From positions 1,566,001 to 1,630,000 of the forward strand of contig VICG01000002.1 in assembly GCA_008692225.1 (NCBI GenBank): a DNA stretch of 64,000 bases, given 5' to 3'. Position numbers and translations under genes: made by a program. Below the pieces are notes generated by a model, which saw only the letters and a list, made by a program, of their open reading frames with translations, searched no databases and was not told the origin of the DNA. Origin of the DNA: Monilinia fructicola (Eukaryota; Ascomycota; Leotiomycetes; Helotiales; Sclerotiniaceae). Below are positions 52,260 through 64,000 of this stretch, piece after piece; position 1 is the stretch's first letter, and each line of letters starts with the position of its first letter.

Positions 52260-53510
52260 GCACATACACCGATGTTGTTTAGTCTTGGAATCGAGGGCGA
52301 TGGGAAAAAAGAAATTAAGTTGAAATGCGATGTTGATGAAGGGTACTACCTCACATATACCAAGTACGCACTAAGCAATGCAGTACTAATCCATGACGTT
52401 ATGATTTGGTTGGCACTATGGTATCTTGAACAATTAATTGTGGAAATTCGATGAGTGTGGTTAAAAGATATCAATGTCTAGATCGAATTTACAAAATAGA
52501 TAAAGACATCGATCTCCATTGTACACAGGTCTGTGTTTGATTCTTTATTGATTTTCTTTTCTTTCTTTTTGATATTTTGTGCCGAGAGCGCTGTCATGTA
52601 AGTATCGACAAGTCAAAGTTCGTTGATCTGCATCCCTTGCATTTTCATCTTAATCCTTATATTAGTCGATTCATCCACGGCTATGAAGAAAAGGGGCTAC
52701 GATATTACGCTCGAAAGTGTATGTAGAACTGATTCTGATCTCGCCATTGCCTACAAGTCACCACCATACGGAATAATGGAGATAACGGCATGCGTGGCAG
52801 AGAGCATATTAGCAGGCCATTCATGTTGCAGTTGGGATTATCATACTGTTCTCAAAAGATCAAGCTGTTCAGAAGATCCAGGAGAGTCGCGAAGTGATAC
52901 TATTACTTGCGTAATCTCCAAGATACCTCAGCAGATATAAAGTTCATATAAAATCTGATATCTTTCAGAGTAAATTTCTGATACTCTGGTGAGGAGGTGT
53001 TCAACGTGTTGAACACTAACAACTATCTTTCTCCCAGGAATATGATCTCAAATGATCAATGCAGTAATCGAAGAGAAATAAATTGTATATATATACAAAT
53101 ATCTGCAATTTCCATGTGCTGACCGTGTATTGTAACAGGGTGGTGAACAGATAAAGTAAAGAGAAATATAAAGCCAAATGAACTTTGCATGGGGTGAAAT
53201 GTTTCAAATCTGTCCCTGCTTGTCTTCAAAAGAGTATAGAGAACCGTGATTTTCTCGTCTACCCATGTTCTTGCTCAGTTCAAATGAGGAGATGATGGCA
53301 TTCACAGACTTGGCATTGCAAGCTTCAGATGTCTCAACGACTTCATGCGTGGCAATATCTCCAAGATCGATGTATATGAGAGAGGTAAAACGTTCCATGT
53401 ATTTTCACAAGTATTGTTCAGGGAATGATTTGATATTCAGCACTTATTCTCATCGCATTCCTTGCCATCTCTCGCAACCTCACTTCCTCTTTCCAGAATT
53501 GATGAGACTT

Positions 53511-53543
<33 letters not shown>

Positions 53544-54636
53544 ACACTAGTATTGAAGCATCTGGATCGGTTCCCCTTGTCTGAAATGATTGATCCTCCA
53601 CCCCGCACCTTCTCATATATCTGGAGGTCACACACTGCCACTGGAAAATGTGGAGAGGTCCTACCGCAACCGCAATTTCAACACCACCAAATAAACAAAA
53701 TTGAGTCAAATGCGAAAATGGAATTCCAACTTCCAACTTTGAAGTTTTCTTTCTCTCTTTCCGTCTTTCCTTCCTTCCTCCCTTCCTTCTTCCATTCTTC
53801 TATATCTTTTAAAAATAAAAAACGAAAAGTTGGAAAACGGGTCACATACACAAAGTAGGTATCCGCATCGCACGTGGTGTGCATCAAACGTGACGTGCAG
53901 TAGCCCACCTGTACTATTGATGTTTAGTATGCAAGCATCCAAGCTGCTCGAAAGTGTTACACCCGAGGCAATGATCATCCCTCGTAGCATCTTCAAAGAT
54001 CAAGAAAAATGGTTAGAATCAGAATCTAGATCATAACAACCCCTTCATGATCAACCGAACCCAACGGAAACCCTAATCAAAGTTCAAACGGAAAAGAAAA
54101 CATGTAAGGTTAACGTACTGTGTTAATAAAGAAGAGATCGAAGCATCAAACGTTCTTACGCATTTTCAAAAAAAAAAAAATAATAATAATAATAATGATG
54201 GATTGATCCTTCATTTCGTTTCGTTTCTCAAGGGTTTCGTCTCGTCTCTCGCCCGGTTTCATTCCTCCAATCCTTCTTGTGCAAACACGCTCCAATCCGT
54301 TACTTACTTGGCATTTTTCTGATAGATGAAAGGTATGAAGATCTTGAGGCAAGTAAGAATATAGACCTACCTGCCTACCTGCCTACCTGCCTACCTGCCT
54401 ACCTACCTACATATTACCCGTACCGTGAGGGAAGAATCAAATAAAGGTAATAATCCGCAGCTGTCATACCAGAAATAGCCACGAACGCAGGCACGCCAGC
54501 CATACTTTTTCAAGCCCCTCTTTCCCGAAGGATCGCCTAATAATTCTCAAGGTAAGGCTAAGGAAAGCTAACGCCTCACGGGCTGCTTTTCCGGAAACCC
54601 AAATGTAATTGAGGTGAGGTGATTGAAGTTTACTTA
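52260..54636. other. Intergenic, with one candidate secreted-protein relic
   Basis: A plus-strand frame ending at 52940 reads a hydrophobic leader (CIFILILILVDSSTA) and then about 86 residues with several cysteines (VC, AC, CC, SC, TC). The in-frame ATG at 52596 is followed directly by TAA, so no intact start is visible. Repeats are (CA)n at about 53512-53546, CCTTCC-type at about 53760-53790, (TAA)n near 54180-54198 and (CTACCTGC)n at about 54365-54411. No other gene is supported. Confidence 0.4.
53512..53546. repeat. (CA)n microsatellite
   Basis: About 35 bp of CA repeats with one TA interruption, in intergenic DNA. Confidence 0.9.
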
Positions 54637-54888
54637 CTTGGTGTTGTTTTGGGTCTATGCCAGGATAAAAATTAACTGAAACCGGAATTTATTTTAAAAA
54701 ATAATAATAAATCAACGAATCCATCAAAAATTATAAATAATGCTTTATAGTATTATTAAGTTAAAAAATAAACGTCTAGTATATTTAAATTCTTAAAAAT
54801 ATAAGTTTTATAATATATAAAAAAAGAATTTAAAAGATATACTATTTTATAGATTCTTACCCCGGCATAGACCCAAAACAACACCAAG
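54637..54888. mobile_element. Non-autonomous Tc1/mariner-type MITE, 252 bp
   Basis: Perfect 25-bp terminal inverted repeats lie at 54637-54661 (CTTGGTGTTGTTTTGGGTCT and on) and 54864-54888, continuing imperfectly for a few bases inward. A TA dinucleotide flanks both sides (54635-54636 and 54889-54890), the target-site duplication expected for Tc1/mariner transposons. The interior is about 200 bp, extremely A/T-rich and without coding capacity, so it would need a transposase supplied elsewhere. The A/T bias may reflect RIP (C-to-T mutation of repeats) or simply MITE composition. Confidence 0.75.
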
Positions 54889-54890
54889 TA

Positions 54891-57800
54891 TAATTCAAGT
54901 GATATATATGTAATCAAATAAAGAAGCTTCATGCTTTAAAATCGCAAAGCATGATAACGCATCTACCCTTCACAAATGGATGAAAGACAACAAAGCCACC
55001 ATGATAGTAAATGGTTAGAAGCATCCAATTACTCACCTTGTCAAACCTTTGTAACACCTGCATCATAGTACAAACGTAGTGATTGAAACTCTGAGATCAT
55101 GAAGAGAAAACGAACGCCAATCGAGATTTGATCGCAGACTCCCCCACTCTTGGTGGTGACATTGTGACAAGCTCAAGCAAGTTAGATCCCCCAAAAGGAA
55201 ACAACACTATACCTAACTTGACCGAGCCTGGCTCTGATGGGAGGACGAAAGTCCTTTTGCCCATCAAAAGCACTCGAGCCACCGGTACTACCCATTTTCT
55301 CCACGCGCTCTTGCAGAGAGATTGAAATCCTAAGCAGTGCTTGCGAGTGAACTTTGCTACAGTAGATCCCCAAAGGGAAGAGGCGGACAAGGTATGACGG
55401 ACCGAGGCTTTGAGACATGGGTTGGGGTGAATGTACTTGCTGCAAGACCAGAGAGCGCGAGACAGGGATTGATGATGGATATGATGAAGGTTGATCAGGC
55501 AAGCCAAATTGACGATTTTGATGAACGGATGAATTGTACCATCCGTACTCTGTATATCTCTTACTCTGTCTGATCCTTGAAGCAGAGAATAAAAGGTTGA
55601 GTTACCATATGCACATGGAATATTCGGATTGATAAGGTATCAAGTACTAATCAATACAAGGTGACCTTGGGTATCCAGCCAGCCCCCCGGCCAGCCCGCC
55701 CCCAGCCAGCCCGTAGGGCATTCTGCTGACGAATATGGTGTGTGGTGATACGACATGTTGCGAAAGAATGTTCTTTTGCATATGGGAACGTATGATGATG
55801 AAGAGTGGAATATTTCCCAAAGAGGTGACGGTGTGAGATTTTCGCGGATATGGTTAAGAAAGTTATTTTGGCGAATTTTTGATTCACCCAAGTAATTATT
55901 GAATTACTTGACTGATTTCCGATGATGAGACGCAAGAACTAATTGCCTACTTTTCACGATGGTTTGGACGAATAGGATGCTCCTCCGGATAATAATTGGA
56001 TGGTCAGAAGTAAGTTCGACGTCTTGAATTTGAAGTTCACTCGTGATATGTTGCAGTTACTAGGGCATCGAAAGCTTAACACTAAGATGCAATTGACGGC
56101 TGACAATATATCTACCCCTCATTCACTTGTTGTAAGATCAGAAGTTCGGATTGATTATTCTTTTCGGGATGTTACGTGACGCCGAGATGGGGCAGTTTTG
56201 AACTGCATTTTAACATTTTTAATCTATTCGTCCCGAAATACAAGACCTTGTAAGTTTGTTGAATCTCATGTTGACCTAGGTATGGTTCGGTGAAATCGGT
56301 CGCTACTGGGTAAATGAAGGGGTAAGTAAGTTAGTTTGTATGCTTCAGAGTATCGTAAACAGGATACAGTAGTAAATATGGCGTCGGTAGGTTGGAAAAG
56401 AAGAATCTATCTCACGCCAATACACATATATAACTATACACCTATCAGAATTACCCAGCGCATTTTATCAGTGAGAAAAGAAAAGGAAAACGCATCTCTT
56501 TTACTGCCTCACATGTTCCTTAGTGTAACGTTAGTTCAACAATGCCAACGAGCTGCCCGAAAAGGGTTCAGGTAACGCCCATTCCATCCGAGACCTTTTC
56601 TGGGCGTGGCCATCCGGATATATCTGAGGAGACACTTTTCCTGGGGTATTCCAATTTGAGGCGGCATTTATGGATTGGATTGTTAATTTGTTATGCCGAG
56701 TGGAAGAAGAAGGATTAACATCGCCATCTAAATCATCTCTTTTTCTCTGTGACGCTTGTTCAGCAGGTTCAATGATAGGCAGACTAGGGACCGAAAAGGC
56801 ATGGCGGATAAATCGGGAGAATCCAATCCAATTCTCTTGTCTTAGATGGGATTCCCGAACCCTGTATGACGAAGAACTCGGGCCCTGAAAGAGGAAAGTC
56901 GATTTTCATGTACCGGGACTGTAGCAGATTTCCACATCTCGATGGATGGACCTGAATGATATGAATGATATAGATGATATGGATGAATGATCTGAACGAT
57001 CTAATACATTCAACACCGGTACTCAACACTCAGTACTCAGTACTCAGTATTGGTCCCGTACTCTTCTTGACCTCATTAAGGTTTTATGGAATTTCGAATC
57101 AATAATCGAATTAATTTTGTTTTGTGTTTCGGAGGTTTGGTCTCTATCACAGTGCCAAAAAAACCATCCAAACTATCCCTGTCAGAAGCCAATGATCAAC
57201 TCGGATCTAGAATCCTGGATGCGAATCCGTTCAAGTCAGGTACAGTACAGACACTGTACGGCAGCAGTGCAGCGCAGCGCAGCGCAGTGCAGTACAAAAG
57301 ATTTGAAGCTGGCTGCCGTGGATACCTTGGAACAATACCTTGATCCCTCGACTAAACTTAATCTGACTTAAAAATAAACATCGCAAGAGGTAAGAGAGAG
57401 AGAGCTGAAGGCTGTGTTGGGTGTTCTTGGCCTGATACAGTAAGCGGAATGACGAACAACGGTATGAGATGATTGAGATCTTACTGATTTTGATATTGGC
57501 AGTCAGCAGGATTTTGGAAGCTCTTACCATTTTCTGTCATTCGTACCTCGATTCCAAGCCCAAAAGAGGCTTCAGAATTGGCGATGGGTATAGGAAAGAT
57601 GGGTCAAGGTAGATGATACAGTACCGGCACCCGGGGGGATATGAGAAAGGCTCAGAAAGCCCTGGCTGGAGGTTCAAAGACTTACGGATGTTGTAGGGTA
57701 GACACCCGGAGGGACATGACAACGAGAGTGGAGTATTCTAGAACTAAAACACGGACTGACTGACGGACTGACTGTGCTGGGGTAATGTGCATGAATCAAA

Positions 57801-58314
57801 CAAATGAAAGACTTAAGTTTCGAAGTCGTAGCTCAAGAGTTTGGGGTCAATGGCTCCGAGTCAAGAGTCAAAAATCAAGAGTCAAGAGTTAAGAGTTAAG
57901 AGTCAAAAGTTAAGAGGTACTCAAGACTCACGAGTACGAACGGGTAGATGTGATTTTGATCTTACTGTAGGTACCAAAACATCCGGAGTAGTATAATAAC
58001 AACAATAACAATAACAATAATAACAACAATAACAACAATAACAATAACATATAACAATAATAGCAATAATCATAATAAATAGGATTGAATAAGGGTATCG
58101 AAAACTTTATATAAATAAAGTTTGGTTTCATAACCGTGTTACCCTCAATTTTGCCACCAACAGGCGGGCTTCAAAGTTCCATCACAGATTCATATGGGAG
58201 AGAGGGAGAAAGGGAGAGAGGGAGTGAAGGCGAGATGGATGGATATTGGATAGAGAGGCTGAGGTACTTTACTGTACTTGGATGAGTATTGTACTTGTAA
58301 GATATACTCGAGTA
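54891..58314. other. Intergenic without supported gene
   Basis: Overlapping short frames occur on both strands at 55097-55573, 56336-56888 and 57086-57371, but none has a recognisable domain or a convincing exon structure. Small tandem tracts include CAGCC(C) near 55677-55713, GCAGC near 57262-57292, AAGAGTCA/AAGAGTTA near 57860-57912 and (AACAAT)n near 57996-58075. Confidence 0.45.
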
Positions 58315-58802
<488 letters not shown>

Positions 58803-60620
58803 TCATCCTATAGAAACATTTTTACATGAAGGCGTTCAAGGTTGTACAAAGTACGTCTTACATGTTATGTTGTACGTTCGGTTGTATAAGATTCCAAGGT
58901 TCGGTGTACAACTTACTCTGCACACCTGCAACCCTTCTTGTTATTCCAAGGTTCCTCTTTCTTACCTACGATGTGCTCTGTATTAAAACACTTGAACTAC
59001 TACTGCAAAGCGACGCCCCAGACATATATCATAATCACATTCTACCATCCGATTATACGATGCATCCTTACTACTCCGTCGGGTACTGTAAATGACTTGT
59101 AAATACTTCCAAGGTTAACTTAACTAATATCCCTGTCGATGCTGTAATCACAGGAATCCCAGTCGGTGAATCGTACGGGAAAATCATCTCAAAGGGTCGT
59201 CAGTTAGGTCAGGTCAGGTCAGGTCAGGTCAGGTAGGAGGGAGCGAGAGGGAGGGAGGAAGGGAGGGAGGGAGTGGTGGAGGTAGTAGGTAGTAGGTAGT
59301 AGGTAGTAGGTAGTAGGTAGTAGGTAGTAGGTAGTAGTAGTAGTAGTCTGGTATGGTGCAGAATAGAGAATTAATTCTAGAGGGGAGAGAGGAGGGAGAG
59401 GGAGAGGGAGGGTGACCTCAAGACAGCAAGCCAACAATAACTTGCATGACGATAACAGCAGGAAGGAAGAGTAAGAGTAATAGTAGTAATGGCAATGGTA
59501 GTACCGTAGTAGTAATAATGATAATATTATTGTAATAATAATTACAAACACAATCAATTATTAACAATATAATACTAACACTAATACTAATATATATACA
59601 ATCATAATGATTGAATGAGCGGAAGAAAGGGAATCTTATGATTGTTCCTTTTTTCCCCTTCCCCTTCCCCTTCTTCTCCTCCTTCTCCTCCTCCTCCTCC
59701 TCCTCCTTTCCCATCATCCATCCATCATCGTCTCTCGAGTCTCTACCCACCCACCCATCCATCCCTCTCTCCCTCCCTCCCTCCCTCCCTCTGTCCCTTT
59801 ACCTGCCTCCCTCCCTTCCCCCCTTTCCCCCCTTTCCCCCACCAAACATATCATGAGAGATTCATACAACACGGTCAAACCCTCTAGCCTCTAGGTTTTG
59901 TATGTACATGTACTACCACCTACCACCTACTTCAAGGTTCCTCTCTTACTTTCCAAATAAATAAAAAAGAGGGTCCCATATTGTTCAGACAACCTAAACA
60001 CCCACACAATCGTATCCACGCTTTTCCAAATCATCCTTAGTCGCTTTAGTAGCTTTAGTTTGTGCATCTTGTGCATCTTACAACGAATCAAAATGATCTG
60101 ATGTGGAGGCGAGCAGTCCTAAATACCCATACCAGCCTACAACCCCGACCCAGTTTAGCTTCTCCAACACAAAGGGCTACTCATGTCTCTCCGAACACTT
60201 CCTGACCGTACGGAGTAGAGAGAGATTCCTACTGTAGAGTTTCCTACCATTTCACTCTTCTTCCACCTCCATCACTTCATTGATTGCGAGAGTGATTCAT
60301 TCATACAAACTAATTCTTGTTCTTCTATTCTCTGTGTGATCAGATCCCAAATCATTCATTCAGGCTCATTTCAAGATTCACACTAAAATTACCATTCATT
60401 GATTGCATAGAATATCACAATCATTCACTCCTTTTGCCGATAGATGGTTTTGTGATTCGAACTTCATGCTGAACGTCATTTAAAACCGATCCCTGGCCAG
60501 AGCCAGAGAAACGAACGAACATCTTCCACATCTTCCATATCCTACGAATCATACAATCCTACGAACAAGAAGACTTCATATTTTACCCTTCGAGCCGAGT
60601 CGTTCCGTCAAAACCCCAAA
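58803..60620. other. Intergenic and ELL gene 5' side
   Basis: No gene is supported. Tandem tracts include AGGTC at about 59212-59233, (GTAGGTA)n at about 59279-59342, CTCC at about 59684-59707 and CCCT at about 59763-59791. The last few hundred bases should hold the promoter and leader of the ELL-like gene. Confidence 0.5.
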
Positions 60621-62759
60621 ATGTCTCCTTCGTTAGATATTCCTCAAGGCGGCTTGAAGCTGGAGAGCAACCCTCCCTCCAACAAGTCGGCCACAAATAT
60701 TACACCGGCTATCGGCTTGACCTTGAGCGATGGAATGATCGAGGACATGATCAAATGTTTTCAGAATGGAAAATCAATAGAGTTATCATTGGGTTCCAGT
60801 CCTGTAAGAGACCCCCCTCTTGGCTTCAATATTTTGATGATGTGCGGTACCATCATGTACGGCAACAATTGCTCACTATCAAGGGCAACAACAATTAGCT
60901 TGATTGTTCAAGTGGAAGTAATGGCTAATTGATTTTCTATTGTGCAAACTAGAATTTGATATATGGCAACAAATCCCACAGACTTTCCGTTTATCACGAC
61001 CCTTTTCAATACGAAGTATTTCAGACAGCGAATTCTCACGATACCAACTCGGAAATGTCGAACTCAAGGACGCTCGATGAGGTCATGTTGGCCAACAAGA
61101 AGTTATCAGGACCAGGAGCGCAACCACGCTATAAAACGGAAAACACAAAGGCGAGCAAGAGATCAGTTGCTGCAACTACAGGCGATGCAGCATTGGACAA
61201 CTTAAAAGAGTCTATGGCTACGGCTCAAGCAAAGAAAGACGAGAATACGTGAGTAGTCACTCGATTGCAATGTAACTGGGCCAGGGAACTAATTTCATTA
61301 GATCAAAAAGAAAGGTCAAGAATAATACAAAGTTTTTGGACATGGGGCTCGGAAGCGATACATCCAAGTCGATGCCAGTCAGTCCCGCCCTTTCTGGAGT
61401 GGGAAGTCCAGCTTTAGGTGCGACCAAGTCTCTTTCCCAGCAACAAGCCGAACAGGCCAAGAGTAGTAGAAAGCCTGTAGTTCACCTACTTGCCCTCCAA
61501 CCGATGTCTGAGAAAGAACTCAACAATCGAATCGCTGGTCCGAAGGATGACCTGAAGCAGGCAATGTCGAAGGTGGGGATCTCAATGCATCGACAGGAAA
61601 GTGGGAACTTCGAAAAAATTACTACAAAGAGCTCGATGTATTCAATTTCAATTATGACAGCGACGCTGAGCGCCAACGAGCAATCGATAATGCTGTTAAG
61701 GTTTTCGATAAGATGAGATTGGGGTTATCAGAACCCCAGTGGGAAAAGCTCTTACCCAAATCAGAACGAGGCACTGGAAAATCCCTTAGCAAGCTACAAG
61801 CTCAAATCGCCAATGGCCCTGTTGCGAAATCTAAATCGAACGGATCGAAGAACCGCGATTCCGGCGACGAGGAAGATGTATTCGGCGATAAAGTCGTTTC
61901 AAAAGCCAAAGGTGAGGCTACGGCTCGATCAGCTTCAGGACCATCAACAAGCAAAACCAAGAAGCTTAGCGAAAAAGAAGCTCAGGCCAAAAGATTACTT
62001 TCTAAGAATCCTGCCAAAACAGCAGCAACTACATCAAAACCAAAACCCGCAAAGAAAGAGGTCGACAAGCCAAAATCAGCTATGGCAAAGCCTTTATCTT
62101 CCCAATTTGTTAGCGAATCCGATGATGAAGATATTCCAGTGAAGAAGGCTCAAGTTGCCAAGGCACCAATTAAAAAAGCCAGCACCAAACGCCTTCGCGA
62201 CGAGGAAGTGGACTCCAGCGATTCGAGCTTGCCATTGAGTAAGAAGACCAAGAAGGAGAGTAATCTTTCACATCGAGTCTCAGACGCTAGTCAATCTTCT
62301 CGGCCAAGTTCCACTTCGACAACCTCATCCTCGAACTCGTTCAAAGGAAAAGCGAACTCTCCACAAAAATCCTCACCATTGGCTTCCTCACCACCAACAA
62401 ATGCCTCAGACTTTGAAAATACGTCGAGCGGCGACCGATCGTCAGCTTCCGCCTCACCTGCTAATCACCGCACCTCATCAAACACTCGCAACAATCGATC
62501 TCCTATTCACAAACGCCACCAAAAGTCATCCAGCGTTGCCTCATCCGTCTCATCCACCGGTAGCAGCCGCCACTTGAGACCCGGCGTGTTGGACCTGGCT
62601 CAACACTACAAACAATTTTACCCAGTGTATCTCAAGCTCCATAATGAATTGGCAAGATCGAAGGTCAAGAATCCTTCACAGGAAGACGACCTGCTCGCGA
62701 TGCATGAGCGCTTGAGCGACTTGAAGAGACAGATTTTGGAGGGGATCATCGAAGAATGA
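60621..62759 (+). CDS. RNA polymerase II elongation factor ELL-like protein, one frameshift
   Basis: Three exons: 60621-60803, 60953-61248 and 61302-62759. The N-terminal part (GLTLSDGMIEDMIKCFQNGK, LSLGSSPNLIYGNKSHRL) matches my memory of fungal ELL N-termini. The middle carries WELRKNYYKELDVFNFNY and an SEPQWEKLLPKSERG winged-helix-like segment. A long disordered Ser/Lys-rich linker leads to a C-terminal helical domain (DLAQHYKQFYPVYLKLHNEL, LLAMHERLSDLKRQILEG) resembling the occludin/ELL domain. ELL proteins raise Pol II elongation rate, in fungi with an Eaf partner. The G4 run at 61574-61577 lacks one base; allowing for it, the three exons sum to exactly 646 codons. ELL identity is by resemblance, not search. 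Confidence 0.7.
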
Positions 62760-64000
62760 AGAAACTGTACACAAGGGCTTGCTATACACGACGACTGACT
62801 TTGCTTCACTAGCAAGTCAGTAACCAACAATCTCTCGTCGATATCGAAACATTAGCAACTACACATTTCACCCTCGCTCGAATTACACAACACCCATTAA
62901 ACCTCAAACTGCGACGGCACGTTTGGCTGCAACCCTCTCTATATCATCTGCGAATACATTACGCGCTACCACTGGAGTAGTGAACTCTACTGCTTTCTCT
63001 CTGTTTTTTTGCATACGGAGTCATATGGGCATTACCACGGCATAAAAACCGAATACTTTTTTTTCTACTTTACCATCGCCATTTTCTTTTGCATTCTTGT
63101 TTTAAAAAATCTGAGATTTTTGCTCCATGGACGGAGCTTTAAATAAATACCCTTTGGGATCGGAACCAGGACGGATCGGCGTCATTTTTCTTTCTTTCAC
63201 AGATCCATTGAATCAAAAGGAGTTTATGGGTACCTGGTTATGGATATGCCTGGATGCAAAATGCGAAATGCGGATCTACTGAGTTTTTGTTTTGTTTGGC
63301 TGGCTTTGGGATTAGGAATGAGATGAAGGGATGGACGATTGAGTACTTTGAATGATGGGGGTTGATGGATGCTTTGTTTCTGCACATATGGGTATTGCAT
63401 ATTGGAGATGGCGATAAGATGAAAGCTATACAGATGGTCATGGGGATCGATTGCATATGGTAGGTCGTGAGAGATGGGACTCAAGGACAGACCTCCTTGC
63501 AGCAAAAAGCTCGTAGCGCAGAGAAGAACAAAGATCTAAGATTTTACAATCCATGATTACGTCTACCGTGTCCATGGTCTTGCATGTGAATGCTTATGTG
63601 ATATGATGTGCTGGATACTTGCTTGATAACACACAACGGCTCCTGCATGCATCTTCTGTCATGTTCCTCGCAGACCCTGGTAGCGTGGGGGGAGGGGAGG
63701 GGAAGGGGGGAAAGGCCCAAATGCGATGGATATGTAAGCACACTATTCCCTCGCTCCCACCGCGCACCCACGACAAACAAACAGGCCGATCCTTCGCACA
63801 TCATAACCCGACGCGCAAATCGTGAGTAAGCTAGTTGGTGGGTAGGTAGGTAGGTAGGTAGGTAGGTAGGTAGGTAAGCTGACATCGCACTCAACATTCA
63901 ACGTTCAACATTCAACTTCACCCCCACATCCAACATCTAACATGTTGTTGGCTGTTGGCTGTTGGCTGTTGCACCCTTACTCATGATGTTGATGTTGATA
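62760..64000. other. Right-edge region without supported gene
   Basis: Downstream of the ELL-like stop I see T-rich 3' sequence, then short overlapping frames at 63224-63897 with no domain. A (GGTA)n tract sits at about 63838-63876 and a GTTGGCT repeat at about 63946-63970. Confidence 0.5.
63838..63876. repeat. (GGTA)n microsatellite
   Basis: About nine tandem GGTA units near the right edge, in intergenic DNA. Confidence 0.9.

Overview
This window reads as a piece of a filamentous ascomycete nuclear genome. The genes have short GT-AG introns (about 50-200 bp) with CTAAC/CTGAC-type branch points. They are spaced widely on both strands among AT-rich DNA that is full of microsatellites. The families present (fungal MTC1, an RCK2-type kinase, a fungal ELL factor, an MNN4/LicD-type protein, an NCS1 Fcy-type permease) fit Pezizomycotina. 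I lean towards Leotiomycetes, but that is inference from general resemblance, not a search result.

Layout from left to right. A small secreted cysteine-rich protein (3425-3702, minus) stands in an otherwise empty first 6.6 kb. An Fcy-type purine/cytosine permease (6602-8234, minus) and a cytochrome P450 (10738-12475, minus) follow, both broken by frameshifts. After a gap come a LicD/MNN4-like protein (18265-19994, plus) and a 14-TM-type MFS exporter (21802-23989, plus). A zinc-finger/AT-hook nuclear protein (25722-28658, minus) is divergent from a frameshifted MTC1 gene (29683-31334, plus). A 5.5 kb stretch holds only fragments before a candidate small gene at 36803-37442. An RCK2/SRK1-like kinase (39309-41467, plus) is next. 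Then come a RidA-family enzyme (44948-45611, minus), an orphan ORF (46780-47331, minus), a degenerate RNase III-domain protein (48945-49957, minus) and a four-exon DUF2237 protein (51301-52259, minus). A repeat-rich block contains a mariner-type MITE (54637-54888) and a nearly 500 bp TTTA microsatellite. Last is an ELL-like elongation factor (60621-62759, plus).

The genes are mostly ordinary housekeeping and accessory loci. I see no biosynthetic cluster, defence island or toxin system. The strongest window-wide pattern is that five genes (permease, P450, MTC1, kinase, ELL) carry single-base frameshifts, nearly all in or beside short homopolymers, while their protein sequence stays conserved. 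This looks like consensus or assembly error rather than gene decay, so these genes should not be taken as pseudogenes without read support. The most biologically interesting items are the small secreted cysteine protein, the RNase III-like protein that has lost most catalytic residues, the TA-flanked MITE, and the MNN4-like protein with its lysine/glutamate/alanine-rich tail and 14-nt exon.
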